A stretch of DNA of 44,368 nucleotides. Source: Paracidovorax wautersii (GTDB taxonomy: Bacteria; Pseudomonadota; Gammaproteobacteria; Burkholderiales; Burkholderiaceae_C). The notes below the pieces were generated by a model. That model saw only the letters and a program-made list of their open reading frames with translations, searched no databases and was not told the origin of the DNA. The stretch is from positions 1-44,368 of the forward strand of contig WNDQ01000032.1 of NCBI GenBank assembly GCA_009912175.1, in the 5' to 3' direction. The position numbers were made by a program, and so were the translations under genes. This document shows positions 19,750 to 27,930 of the stretch, piece by piece (within the stretch, counting starts at the first letter, position 1; every line of letters starts with the position of its first letter).

Positions 19750-20529
19750 TTAACGAATGTCCTTCTGCTCGTCCTTGAACCACTTCAGGCGCAATTGCGC
19801 CAGCGAGCCGTCGGCCTGCTTGGCGTCAAGGAAACGGTTGACCTCGGCCAGCAGCGCCGTCTCGCGCGGGGCGACGGCGATGTAGGCCGGGCTCACGCGG
19901 ATCTGGCTCTTGAGCTCGATCTGCTTGCCCGGGTTCTCGTCGGCCACCTTCTGCGCGATGAAGTTGTTCTCGGCAAACGCCTGGGCCTGGCCCGAGAGGA
20001 AAGCCGAGATGGTCGAGGCCGTGTCCTCCAGCCGCAGGAACTTGCCTTCGGGCAGCATGTCCGTGAGCGAGAGATCTGGCGTGGAGCCCTTGGCCATGGC
20101 GATGTTGACGCCGGCCAGCTGCTTGATGTCGGCGGCCTTGGGCACCGACGGGCCCGCGTACACACCCAGGATGGTGGCGGCGTAAGGCTTGGAGAACGCG
20201 ACCTGCCTGGCGCGCTCGGGCGAGGAGCCGAGCGCGGCGATCAGCACATCGACCTTGTTGGACAGCAGGTAGGGAATGCGGTTGGCGCCGGTGACCTGCT
20301 GCAGCTCCAGTTGCACGCCCAGGCTCTGGGCCAGTTGCTGGGCCAGCTCGACATCCAGCCCGGTCGGCTTGCCGGCCGCGTCGGTGTAGCCCCAGGGCGC
20401 GGCGTCGATGGTGACGGCCACGCGCAGCACTTTTTTGCTCTGGATGTCGGCGAGCTTGTCGGCGTGCGCCCACAAGGGCAGCAACGCCAACGTGGCGGCG
20501 GCGAGGAAGGACTTGCGGCGGATGGTCAT
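19750..20529 (-). CDS. Polar amino-acid ABC transporter, periplasmic binding protein (family 3)
   Basis: The 259-residue protein begins with an MTIRRKSFLAAATLALL signal peptide that should be cut after AHA (about residue 23). Family-3 features follow: LRVAVTIDAAPWGY, GLDVELAQQLAQSLG, and the DVLIAALGSSPERA hinge. It would capture a small amino-acid-like solute in the periplasm and hand it to the two permeases encoded upstream. It is 77 bp behind the ATPase gene and 3 bp before the deacylase gene. The ligand cannot be read reliably from sequence; an acylated or cyclic amino acid is likely from context. Confidence 0.9.
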   Translation of the reverse strand: MTIRRKSFLAAATLALLPLWAHADKLADIQSKKVLRVAVTIDAAPWGYTDAAGKPTGLDVELAQQLAQSLGVQLELQQVTGANRIPYLLSNKVDVLIAALGSSPERARQVAFSKPYAATILGVYAGPSVPKAADIKQLAGVNIAMAKGSTPDLSLTDMLPEGKFLRLEDTASTISAFLSGQAQAFAENNFIAQKVADENPGKQIELKSQIRVSPAYIAVAPRETALLAEVNRFLDAKQADGSLAQLRLKWFKDEQKDIR

Positions 20530-20606
20530 GGCAGGGCTCCTGGCGAAAAGAAAAAGAGAAGGGCGGGTACAGAGGGGAAAAAAGGAGGGACAGGCGCAGG
20601 TGCGCC

Positions 20607-21335
20607 TCAGTGCACGGCCTGGATGAACTGGCGCAGCTCGGGGGTCTGCGGCTGGTCGAACAGGGCCTCGGGCGCACCGCGCTCCCAGATGCGGCCCTGG
20701 TGCATGAACAGGATCTCGCCGGCGACCTTGCGCGCGAACGCCATCTCATGCGTGACGACCATCATGGTCATGCCCCCGCGCGCCAGGTCCTCCATCACGC
20801 GCAGCACCTCGCCCACCAGTTCGGGGTCGAGCGCGGAGGTGGCCTCATCGAACAGCATGAGCTGGGGCGACATCGCCAACGCGCGCGCAATCGCCACACG
20901 CTGCTGCTGGCCGCCCGACAGTTGCGCGGGCATGACGTCGATCTTGGCACCCAGGCCCACGCGCTCGAGCATGTCGCGCGCCAGTTCGTGCGCCTGCGCC
21001 TGATCGATGCGCCCGGTCAGTACCGGTGCCAGCGTCACATTGCGGCCCACCGACAGATGGGGGAACAGGTTGAAGCTCTGAAACACCATGCCGACACGCT
21101 GGCGCAAGGCGGGCAGGTCGGTCTTGGGCGCATGCACGTCAACGCCATCGACCGTGATGCGGCCGGCGCCGATGGACTCCAGCCCGTTGACGCAGCGCAG
21201 CAGCGTGCTCTTGCCCGAACCACTGCGCCCGATCAGGGCGACGATGTCGCCGCGCGCAACCTGCGTGCTCACGCCCCGCAGCACGTGGTTGTCGCCGTAA
21301 TGCTTTTCCACCGATTCAATGACCACGAGCGACAT
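20607..21335 (-). CDS. Polar amino-acid ABC transporter ATPase (GlnQ/HisP type)
   Basis: The 242-residue ATPase drives the importer from the cytoplasmic face. Walker A GRSGSGKS is at 36-43, the Q-loop is in VGMVFQSFNLFPHL, the signature is LSGGQQQRVAIARAL, Walker B is LMLFDEATSALD, and the switch histidine is in VVTHEM. Its start overlaps the end of the second permease gene by 20 bp, indicating translational coupling. Confidence 0.94.
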   Translation of the reverse strand: MSLVVIESVEKHYGDNHVLRGVSTQVARGDIVALIGRSGSGKSTLLRCVNGLESIGAGRITVDGVDVHAPKTDLPALRQRVGMVFQSFNLFPHLSVGRNVTLAPVLTGRIDQAQAHELARDMLERVGLGAKIDVMPAQLSGGQQQRVAIARALAMSPQLMLFDEATSALDPELVGEVLRVMEDLARGGMTMMVVTHEMAFARKVAGEILFMHQGRIWERGAPEALFDQPQTPELRQFIQAVH

Positions 21336-21972
21336 TCAGGCGTCCTTCCAGATGCAGCGCATAACGCGCCAGGGGATAACAGACCGCGAAGTAGCACAGC
21401 GCCACCACGCAAAAGACCGGCAGGTGCGCCAGCGTGGAGCCGCTGACGATCTGGCCCGCGCGGGTGAGCTCGATCAGCCCGACCAGCGCGGCCAGCGAGG
21501 TGTTCTTGATCAACTGCACGAGGTAGCCAATGGTGGGCGGCAGCGCGATGCGCGCGGCCTGCGGCCACACCACGTGCCGCATCACCTGCAGGCGGCGCAG
21601 CCCCACGCAGGTCGCGCCCTCCCACTGGCCGCGCGGCACGGCTTCGATGCTGCCGCGCCAGATCTCGCCCAGAAAGGCGGCGGCCGACAGCGAAAACGCA
21701 ATGGCCGCGGCCGTGAAGGCATCGACCTGCAGCCCCGTGAGCATGGGCACGCCGAAGTACAGCAGGAACAGCAAACCCAGCAGCGGCACCCCTTGCACAA
21801 AGGCGATGTAGCCACGCGCCAGCTCACGCAACCAGCTCGTCTGGGCGGTCCTCGCCGCGGCCACGGCCAGCCCCAGCACGGCGCCGATCGCAAAGGCCGT
21901 CACGGCCAGCGCCACCGTCCAGCGGACCGCGCCCAGAATCAGCCAGAAATCGGCAGATGACAAAGCACGCAT
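21316..21972 (-). CDS. Polar amino-acid ABC transporter permease (second subunit)
   Basis: The 218-residue inner-membrane permease of the HisMQ type has about five hydrophobic helices and the EAA coupling loop at EGATCVGLRRLQVMRHVVWP, which contacts the ATPase. One base separates it from the other permease gene, and it overlaps the ATPase gene by 20 bp. The pair would form a heterodimeric channel, as in EhuC/EhuD or HisQ/HisM. Confidence 0.92.
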   Translation of the reverse strand: MRALSSADFWLILGAVRWTVALAVTAFAIGAVLGLAVAAARTAQTSWLRELARGYIAFVQGVPLLGLLFLLYFGVPMLTGLQVDAFTAAAIAFSLSAAAFLGEIWRGSIEAVPRGQWEGATCVGLRRLQVMRHVVWPQAARIALPPTIGYLVQLIKNTSLAALVGLIELTRAGQIVSGSTLAHLPVFCVVALCYFAVCYPLARYALHLEGRLNVARGH

Positions 21973-21973
21973 G

Positions 21974-22636
21974 TCAGGCTCCCTTGCCGTAGAGGCGCCG
22001 CCGCACCAGCGCCAGCACCAGACGCAGGCACAGCACGGCCACGAAATACAGGCCGCAGATCACCAGGTAGACCTCAAAACTGCGAAAGGTGCGCGAATCG
22101 ACGAAGCTGCCCGCGTGAAAAATGTCATCCACGCCGATCTGCGAAATCAGGCTGGTGCCGATCAGCGCCAGCACCATCTGGCTGGCCATGGCCGGGAACA
22201 CGTTCTTGAGAGCAGGCACCAGCATCACGTGCCACAGCACCTGGCGTGGCCTCAGCCCGAGCGCGGCGCCGGCTTCGGCCAGGCCGCGCGGCACCGACAG
22301 CAGGCCGGCGCGGAAGATCTCGGCAAAGTACGCCCCGCAGTACAGCGACAGCACACCCGCCACCGGTGCCGCCAGCCGCAGCCCCAGGTTGGGCAGACCG
22401 AAATAGATCAGGAACAGCTGCACCAGTGCCGGCGTGTTGCGAAAGAACTCGACATAGGCACGCGTGGCACCGCGCAGCACCGGGCCGCCGTAGGTCAGTG
22501 CCAGCGCAGCGCTAGCCCCGATCAGCACGCCCAGCGCGATGGTGGCCGCCGCGTAGCCCAGCGTGTGCAGCAGCCCTTGCAGCAGCAGGCCCCAGTAGGG
22601 CTGGAGCGCGTCGAACTGGAACAGGTCGTCCATCAC
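21974..22636 (-). CDS. Polar amino-acid ABC transporter permease (first subunit)
   Basis: The 220-residue permease has the HisMQ layout, with FFRNTPALVQLFLIYFGLP in the conserved early helix region and the EAA loop EAGAALGLRPRQVLWHVMLP-like segment at about residues 145-165. It follows the RidA gene after 12 bp and precedes its partner permease by one base. It forms the membrane channel with that partner. Confidence 0.92.
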   Translation of the reverse strand: MMDDLFQFDALQPYWGLLLQGLLHTLGYAAATIALGVLIGASAALALTYGGPVLRGATRAYVEFFRNTPALVQLFLIYFGLPNLGLRLAAPVAGVLSLYCGAYFAEIFRAGLLSVPRGLAEAGAALGLRPRQVLWHVMLVPALKNVFPAMASQMVLALIGTSLISQIGVDDIFHAGSFVDSRTFRSFEVYLVICGLYFVAVLCLRLVLALVRRRLYGKGA

Positions 22637-22648
22637 ATTTCCCTCCGT

Positions 22649-23137
22649 TCAGTCCACTTCCAGAATGGCCTCGATTTCCACCGTCTGATTGCCCGGCAGC
22701 GAGCCCGCGCCGATGGCCGAGCGCGCACCCCGCCCCACGGCTTCGCCGAACACTTCGACAAACAGATCGGAACACCCGTTGATGACCTGGGGGTGGTGGG
22801 CAAAGCCCGGCTCGGCATTGACGAAAGCCAGCAGCTTGACCACGCTGCGCACGCGCGCCAGATCGCCCAACGCCTGGCGTGCCACGGCCAGCAGGTTCAG
22901 GCCGGTCAGGCGTGCATGCCCATAGGCCTGCTCGAGCGAGACTTCACGCCCCACGCGTCCGACATGCAAATGGCCTGTTGGCTCCAGCGGGCCCTGGCCC
23001 GAGAGGTACAGCAGCGGGCCGCAGCGGCGCGCGATGACAAAATTGGCCACGGGCGCGGGCGGTTCGGGCAATACGATACCCAGCGAGGCCAGCCGCGCTT
23101 CGGGTGACGGCGTCGAGAAGACAATCGAGGAATTCAT
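22649..23137 (-). CDS. RidA family enamine/imine deaminase
   Basis: The 162-residue protein is of the YjgF/YER057c/UK114 (RidA) superfamily, which hydrolyses reactive enamines and imines released by PLP dehydratases such as threonine/serine dehydratase. It shows LLYLSGQGPLEPTG and the C-terminal RSAIGAGSLPGNQTVEIEA, where the arginine binds the carboxylate and the late glutamate activates water. It belongs to the longer RidA subgroup (about 150-160 residues). ATG 23137 gives a normal start; the frame runs upstream across the operator region. It is the first gene of the operon whose last gene is a PLP dehydratase, which makes functional sense. Confidence 0.87.
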   Translation of the reverse strand: MNSSIVFSTPSPEARLASLGIVLPEPPAPVANFVIARRCGPLLYLSGQGPLEPTGHLHVGRVGREVSLEQAYGHARLTGLNLLAVARQALGDLARVRSVVKLLAFVNAEPGFAHHPQVINGCSDLFVEVFGEAVGRGARSAIGAGSLPGNQTVEIEAILEVD

Positions 23138-23166
23138 GGCGAAGTACAAGCAACATTGGTGCCAAT

Positions 23167-23176
23167 TGGTTAACCA
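23167..23176. promoter_or_regulatory. GntR/FadR-type operator, site 1 (RidA side)
   Basis: TGGTTAACCA is a perfect 10-bp palindrome that matches the FadR-subfamily core TNGTNNACNA. It lies 30 bp before the RidA start, where a bound repressor would block the catabolic operon. Confidence 0.6.
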
Positions 23177-23272
23177 TTCAACCTGAAATTGAACCAATCG
23201 GCCCTGAAACTCAACAGAAACACCCTCATTCAACGACGATCCTCTCGTAGAAACCAGATGGATTTCCCCAAT

Positions 23273-23282
23273 TGGTTGACCA
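23273..23282. promoter_or_regulatory. GntR/FadR-type operator, site 2 (regulator side)
   Basis: TGGTTGACCA lies within AATTGGTTGACCAATT (23271-23286), whose 7-bp arms are perfect. It matches the same TNGTNNACNA core as site 1 and ends about 18 bases before the gntR start codon, so it would give autoregulation. Confidence 0.62.
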
Positions 23283-23300
23283 ATTTGGCAAAATAGAACC

Positions 23301-24062
23301 ATGTCAGACCATTCAACCGCCGACACCGACCTCGCCGCCACCGACTGGTCCGAGCGCATTTCGGGCGCCAACAAGGCGACCGCCTCCAGGGTCTACCGGG
23401 CCATCCTTCAGGCCATCCGCGACGGCGCACTGAAAGCGGGCGACAAACTCCCCAACGAGCGCCTGCTTTCGGTGCAGTTCGCCACGTCGCGCAGCACCGT
23501 GCGCCATGCGCTGGCCATGATGGACACCCAGGGCCTGGTGGTGCGCAAGGTGGGCAGCGGCACCTATCTGCGCGAGACGGTGCTGCAATTGCTCGATGCC
23601 GCCGACCTGCCCGTGGCTGCGCACCATGAGAGCGTGCCGACTTATATGGAGATCCTGGAAGGGCGGCTGCTGTTCGAGCCGGCCATGGTCGCGCTGTCCG
23701 CCAGTCGCGCCGATGCCGGGGACTTCGCGCGCATGCGCCAGCACCTGGCCGTGGTGCGCGACGCGCCGCGCTGGATCGACTTCAAGGAAGGCATCTACGG
23801 CGTGCACCTGGCCATCTTCAAGGCGACCAAGAATCGTTTTCTGATCCAGGTTTTCGAGACCGTCATCAGTGACCGGCGCGCGGTCGACTACGACGGGCGC
23901 AACGGCGTTCAAGGCCCTGTCAGCCCGCTGGTGCGCGAGCAGACGCTGCGCGAACTCGGCGAAATCGTCGATGCGCTCGAAGCGCGCGACGGCAAACTTG
24001 CCGCCAGCCTGACGCAGGATTACTTCACCCGCATCCTGGGCTCGCTCAATCTTTACGGCTAG
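23301..24062 (+). CDS. GntR/FadR-family transcriptional regulator (FCD domain)
   Basis: The 253-residue regulator has an N-terminal winged helix (about 28-95, with GDKLPNERLLSVQFATSRST and VRHALAMMDTQGLV) and an all-helical FCD ligand domain (about 115-245). The metal-binding pattern common in FCD proteins is partly visible (His in GVHLAIFKAT). It is divergent from the RidA-transporter-deacylase-dehydratase operon, and two FadR-type operators fill the shared 163-bp region. It therefore probably represses that operon until an amino- or organic-acid intermediate is present. It is not the MocR-type EnuR regulator of known ectoine clusters. Confidence 0.9.
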   Translation: MSDHSTADTDLAATDWSERISGANKATASRVYRAILQAIRDGALKAGDKLPNERLLSVQFATSRSTVRHALAMMDTQGLVVRKVGSGTYLRETVLQLLDAADLPVAAHHESVPTYMEILEGRLLFEPAMVALSASRADAGDFARMRQHLAVVRDAPRWIDFKEGIYGVHLAIFKATKNRFLIQVFETVISDRRAVDYDGRNGVQGPVSPLVREQTLRELGEIVDALEARDGKLAASLTQDYFTRILGSLNLYG

Positions 24063-24080
24063 AACGCGGCTGGAGCGTGT

Positions 24081-26405
24081 TCAAAGAAACCCCATCGGCC
24101 GCGACTCGCGCACCTCGGGCTTGAGCCGGCGCTCGGTTTCGAGCTGCTCCAGGAATTCCTCGGGGCTGTAGGCCGTGCCCAGGATGAGGGTCTGCCGCTT
24201 GACGGCGGCGAAGTCACCCGGGCAGAGCTGTTCAAGCCGGGCCAGGCGTGCGCGCAGCGGCTCGGCCAGCGCGGCGGCGTCGCCGGCCAGGGCCTCGGTG
24301 ACGAACATCTGTTCGCGCTGCGCGGCGGTGAGCGGGCGGAACTGGATCTTGAAGGCAAAGCGCCGCAGCGCGGCCTGGTCGAGCCGGTCGATCAGGTTGG
24401 TGGTGCAGATGAAGACGCCGTCGAAGCGCTCCATGCCCTGCAGCATCTCGTTGACCTCGGTGACCTCGTAGGTGCGCTGCGCGCCGCGCCGGTCCTGCAG
24501 GAAGCTGTCGGCCTCGTCGAGCAGCAGCACGGCTTTTTCGCGCTGCGCCTCGGCAAACATGGCGGCCATGTTGCTTTCGGTCTCGCCCACGTACTTGCTC
24601 ATGAGGTCGCTGGCGCGTTTGACCAGCAGCGGCCGGCCCAGCGACTGCGCGATGTGTTCGGCCAGCGCTGTCTTGCCGGTGCCCGGCGGCCCGTAGAAAC
24701 ACAGCGCACCATGGCCGCGCGCCTGCAGCGCCGCGATGACGCGCGGGATCTCGAAGCGGCTCTCGACGTTGAGCATGGCCAGGTCGTAGGCCGTGACGGA
24801 CTCGCGCGCGACGGCGGCCTGGCCGGCCGTGCCCAGGGCCTCGTCGGCGTGCAGCAGTTGGCGCTCGATCAGCGCCTCGAAGGCGGCCTGCTCGGCCACG
24901 GTGTCGGCGCCGGGCGCCACGTGCGCGAGTTCGGCAAAGCGCAGCGCCGTGGCGATCTGCGCGGGCGTGAGGCCGCGCCGCTGCGTCAGCCGCGCCACGA
25001 AGGCGTCGGACACCTGCGCGGCGCCCAGGGTCTTGCGCACGATCTGCTCGCGCGCGCCGGGCGGCGGCGACTTCAGTTCGAGGTGGTAGGCAAAACGCCG
25101 GCGGAACGCCGGGTCGATCTGTTCGATGCGGTTGGTCACCCAGATCGTGGGCACCGGGTTGGATTCGAGGATCTGGTTGACCCAGGCCTTGCCACCCACC
25201 GAATGGCGGCCGGGGTTGCCCGCGACCTGCTCGGCGCGCGCCATGAGCTGCGCGGCCTCGGAAGAGATCGGCGGGAACACGTCCTCGACCTCGTCGAACA
25301 GCAGCGCGGCGTGGGTGCCGCCCTTGAGAAAGACCTGCGCGATCTGCAGCGAGCGGTAGCGGTCGCGGCCGGACAGCGAATGGCCGTCGCGGTCGGCGTA
25401 TTCGACCTCGTAGAGGTCCAGCCCCGCCGCATGCGCGAGCACACGCGCCAGCTCGGTCTTGCCGGTGCCAGGCGGCCCGTAGAGCAGCACGTTGATGCCG
25501 GCCGTGCGGGTGGCCACGGCCCGGCGCAGCAGCGCGATGAGCACCGCCACGTCCTGCTCGACAAAGGCGAAGTCGTGGATCTGCAGCGCGCTGGGCGCGC
25601 AGGGCCGCGTGAAGACGGCCATCAGCTCGGCGTGGCTGCGGTACTCGCGCATGAGCACGGGCGGCAGCTTTTCGCTGACCTTCATCAGGTCGGCCAGGTC
25701 GGTGATGTTGTGCTCGGAGATCAGGTTGTCGACCATGCCGATGCGCTCCAGGCGCGAGCCGGCGCGCAGCGCTTCGCCCACTTCCTCGGGCTTGACGCCG
25801 GCGACCTCGGCGATGACGGCGTAGGCCTCGGGCGCGTTGCTGACCTTGAACTCGACCAGCAGGCTGCGCAGGTCGCGCTGGTAACGCGCCAGCGTGCCGT
25901 AGAGCAGCAGCGCGCGCTCGGCGCGGTTGAGCTGCAGCAGGTCGGCCAGCGCGTCGATGTTCTTTTCGACCAGCGTGGACTGCTTGCGCACGCTGTGGTT
26001 GAGCCAGTCGCCCGTGACCGACAGCAGCGTCATCACGTCCTTGGGCGCGTCCTTGACGTAGTCGTCGAGGTAGAAGAACAGCGTGCCCTCTTCATAGGGG
26101 CCGCGCCAGACGCCGTACTGCGCCAGGAATGCCTTGTCGCCGAGCTTGCCCTGGTTGCGCCAGAGCTCGTTGTCGGCGCAGCGCCGCTCCAGAAAGTCGC
26201 GCAGACGGCGCAGCACCGACACCGGCCACACCAGGTGGCGCCCGGCCAGCCCGAGCAGGCCGTTGATGTCGCGCCGCACGTTGAACTTGGCGCCCTGCCG
26301 GGCCACCAGCGTGAGCACGAAATGCGAGCACATGAGGTCCATCACCGGCGCCTCCAGCAGGCCCGGCGAGGGGATCATCTGCGAATCCGACAGGCGTTTG
26401 CTCAT
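24081..26405 (-). CDS. Tandem AAA+ ATPase of unknown function
   Basis: The 774-residue protein has an N-terminal region of about 285 residues without a recognised domain, followed by two AAA+ modules. Module 1 has Walker A GPPGTGKT at 310-317, Walker B LLFDEVED at 368-375 and FRRRF at about 434-438. Module 2 has Walker A GPPGTGKT at 572-579, Walker B LLLDEADS at 627-634, sensor-1 CTTN and RRF. There is no peptidase, membrane or zinc domain. The ATG at 26405 has GGAGGT six bases upstream, better than the open frame further out. It looks like an unfoldase or remodelling ATPase of the Cdc48/SpoVK type, but the substrate is unknown and the neighbours give no clue. Confidence 0.85.
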   Translation of the reverse strand: MSKRLSDSQMIPSPGLLEAPVMDLMCSHFVLTLVARQGAKFNVRRDINGLLGLAGRHLVWPVSVLRRLRDFLERRCADNELWRNQGKLGDKAFLAQYGVWRGPYEEGTLFFYLDDYVKDAPKDVMTLLSVTGDWLNHSVRKQSTLVEKNIDALADLLQLNRAERALLLYGTLARYQRDLRSLLVEFKVSNAPEAYAVIAEVAGVKPEEVGEALRAGSRLERIGMVDNLISEHNITDLADLMKVSEKLPPVLMREYRSHAELMAVFTRPCAPSALQIHDFAFVEQDVAVLIALLRRAVATRTAGINVLLYGPPGTGKTELARVLAHAAGLDLYEVEYADRDGHSLSGRDRYRSLQIAQVFLKGGTHAALLFDEVEDVFPPISSEAAQLMARAEQVAGNPGRHSVGGKAWVNQILESNPVPTIWVTNRIEQIDPAFRRRFAYHLELKSPPPGAREQIVRKTLGAAQVSDAFVARLTQRRGLTPAQIATALRFAELAHVAPGADTVAEQAAFEALIERQLLHADEALGTAGQAAVARESVTAYDLAMLNVESRFEIPRVIAALQARGHGALCFYGPPGTGKTALAEHIAQSLGRPLLVKRASDLMSKYVGETESNMAAMFAEAQREKAVLLLDEADSFLQDRRGAQRTYEVTEVNEMLQGMERFDGVFICTTNLIDRLDQAALRRFAFKIQFRPLTAAQREQMFVTEALAGDAAALAEPLRARLARLEQLCPGDFAAVKRQTLILGTAYSPEEFLEQLETERRLKPEVRESRPMGFL

Positions 26406-26721
26406 GGGACCTCCGTCTTGGCTGGCGGCCTTCAGGCTGCGCGCCCAGGCCTGCGGCAAGGCAAGGCCGCTGCGAAACGGTCTTGCAACACACGGACAGA
26501 AAATGGTGACAGGGGTGCCGACATAGGTTGCCCTTTGTACCGCAACTCCAGGGCGTTTGCGCAAAACCGGCAAGCCCGCCCCAAAAGTTTTCATCCGGCG
26601 GTCCTCGGCGCGGCCCCGCAACCTGCGGCCATCGGCGGGCCAATCCCCGAAAAAAGTGAGGGAAGCCGGCAACTTTTCGCCGCTGTGCAACACTCATGGG
26701 CTGGATTTTTCGGATACCAAC
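26406..26721. other. 316-bp intergenic region between divergent genes
   Basis: This gap separates the tandem AAA+ gene (minus) from threonine ammonia-lyase (plus). It contains the AAA+ ribosome-binding site near 26411-26416, and an open frame from 26557 that is in frame with, but not similar to, ilvA. I see no confident promoter, operator, RNA or repeat in it. Confidence 0.5.
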
Positions 26722-27930
26722 ATGCTTGCCCTCACCGACATCGAAGCGGCCGCCCAGCGCATCGACGGCCAAACGCTGCGCACGCCCTGCGTGGCCTCGC
26801 AAACGCTCTCGCGCATCACCGGCGCGCAGATCTACCTCAAGTTCGAGAACCTGCAGTTCACCGCCTCGTTCAAGGAACGTGGCGCCTGCAACAAGCTGAC
26901 ACAACTGACGCCCGAGGAACGCGCGCGCGGCGTGATCGCCATGTCGGCCGGCAACCACGCCCAGGGCGTGGCCTACCACGCGCAGCGGCTGGACATCCGC
27001 GCCGTGATCGTCATGCCCAGCTTCACGCCGGGCGTGAAGGTCGAGCGTACACGCGGCTTTGGCGCCGAGGTGGTGCTGCACGGCGACACGCTCGACGAGG
27101 CGCGCAGCCACGCCTACCAGCTGGCCCAGGAACAGGGCCTGGTGTTTGTCCACCCTTATGACGACGAGGCCATCATTGCCGGCCAGGGCACGATCGCGCT
27201 GGAGATGCTGCAGGACGTGCCCGACCTGGACGACCTGGTGGTCTCGATCGGCGGCGGCGGGCTGATCGCCGGCATGGCGACCGCGGCCGAGGCGATCCGC
27301 CCCGGCATCAAGGTCACCGGCGTGCAAAGCGCGCGTTTTCCGATGATGGTCAACGCCGTGCAGGGCACGCAGCATCCGAGCGCGCCGCACAGCGGCACCA
27401 TCGCCGAGGGCATTGCCGTGGGCACGCCCGGCCAGATCACCCAGGCCATCATCGCGCAGCGCGTGGACGCGCTGGCGCTGGTCGACGAGGGCGACATCGA
27501 GCAGGCCATCGTGATGCTGCTGGAGATCGAGAAAACCCTGGTCGAGGGTGCCGGCGCCGTCGGCCTGGCGGCCGTGCTCAAGTATCCGCAGCGTTTTCGC
27601 GGCCGCAAGGTCGGGCTGGTGCTGTCGGGCGGCAACATCGACCCGCTGCTGCTGTCGGCCATCATCGAGCGCGGCATGGTGCGCGCCGGCCGGCTGGCGC
27701 GCATCCGCGTGGGTGCGCGCGACGTGCCCGGCGTGCTCGCGCGCATCACGCAGGTGGTCGCCCAGGCCGGCGCCAACGTCGACGAAGTGCACCACCAGCG
27801 CGCCTTCACGCCGCTGGCCGCGCAGAACGTCGAGATCGAGCTGGTGCTGCAGACCCGTGGCCGCGCCCATCTGGCGCAGGTGCTCGAAGCGCTGAAAGCC
27901 GCGGGCCTGGCCGCGCAAGAGCTGACATGA
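26722..27930 (+). CDS. ilvA: Threonine ammonia-lyase with C-terminal ACT domain
   Basis: The 402-residue PLP enzyme deaminates threonine to 2-oxobutyrate. The PLP lysine is Lys51 in SFKERGACN, the substrate/phosphate loops are SAGNHAQGVAY and IGGGGLIAG, and the C-terminal 75 residues form a single ACT domain (VPGVLARITQVV). This is the short TdcB/IlvA type of about 400 residues, not the 500-residue enzyme with a double ACT region. ATG 26722 begins the fold directly. The stop overlaps the next gene's start (ATGA), so the MscS-type channel is co-translated. Assignment to biosynthesis or catabolism is uncertain. Confidence 0.9.
   Translation: MLALTDIEAAAQRIDGQTLRTPCVASQTLSRITGAQIYLKFENLQFTASFKERGACNKLTQLTPEERARGVIAMSAGNHAQGVAYHAQRLDIRAVIVMPSFTPGVKVERTRGFGAEVVLHGDTLDEARSHAYQLAQEQGLVFVHPYDDEAIIAGQGTIALEMLQDVPDLDDLVVSIGGGGLIAGMATAAEAIRPGIKVTGVQSARFPMMVNAVQGTQHPSAPHSGTIAEGIAVGTPGQITQAIIAQRVDALALVDEGDIEQAIVMLLEIEKTLVEGAGAVGLAAVLKYPQRFRGRKVGLVLSGGNIDPLLLSAIIERGMVRAGRLARIRVGARDVPGVLARITQVVAQAGANVDEVHHQRAFTPLAAQNVEIELVLQTRGRAHLAQVLEALKAAGLAAQELT

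Noticed and set aside
17725-23137. Naming the cluster ehuABCD-eutBE (ectoine uptake and degradation)
   Set aside because: Ectoine hydrolase, EutA, EutC and the EnuR regulator are missing and the transporter cannot be assigned a ligand from sequence, so only family-level calls were made.
26557-26721. N-terminal extension of threonine ammonia-lyase to 26557
   Set aside because: The extra 55 residues are basic and without family similarity, while ATG 26722 starts the fold at the normal position.
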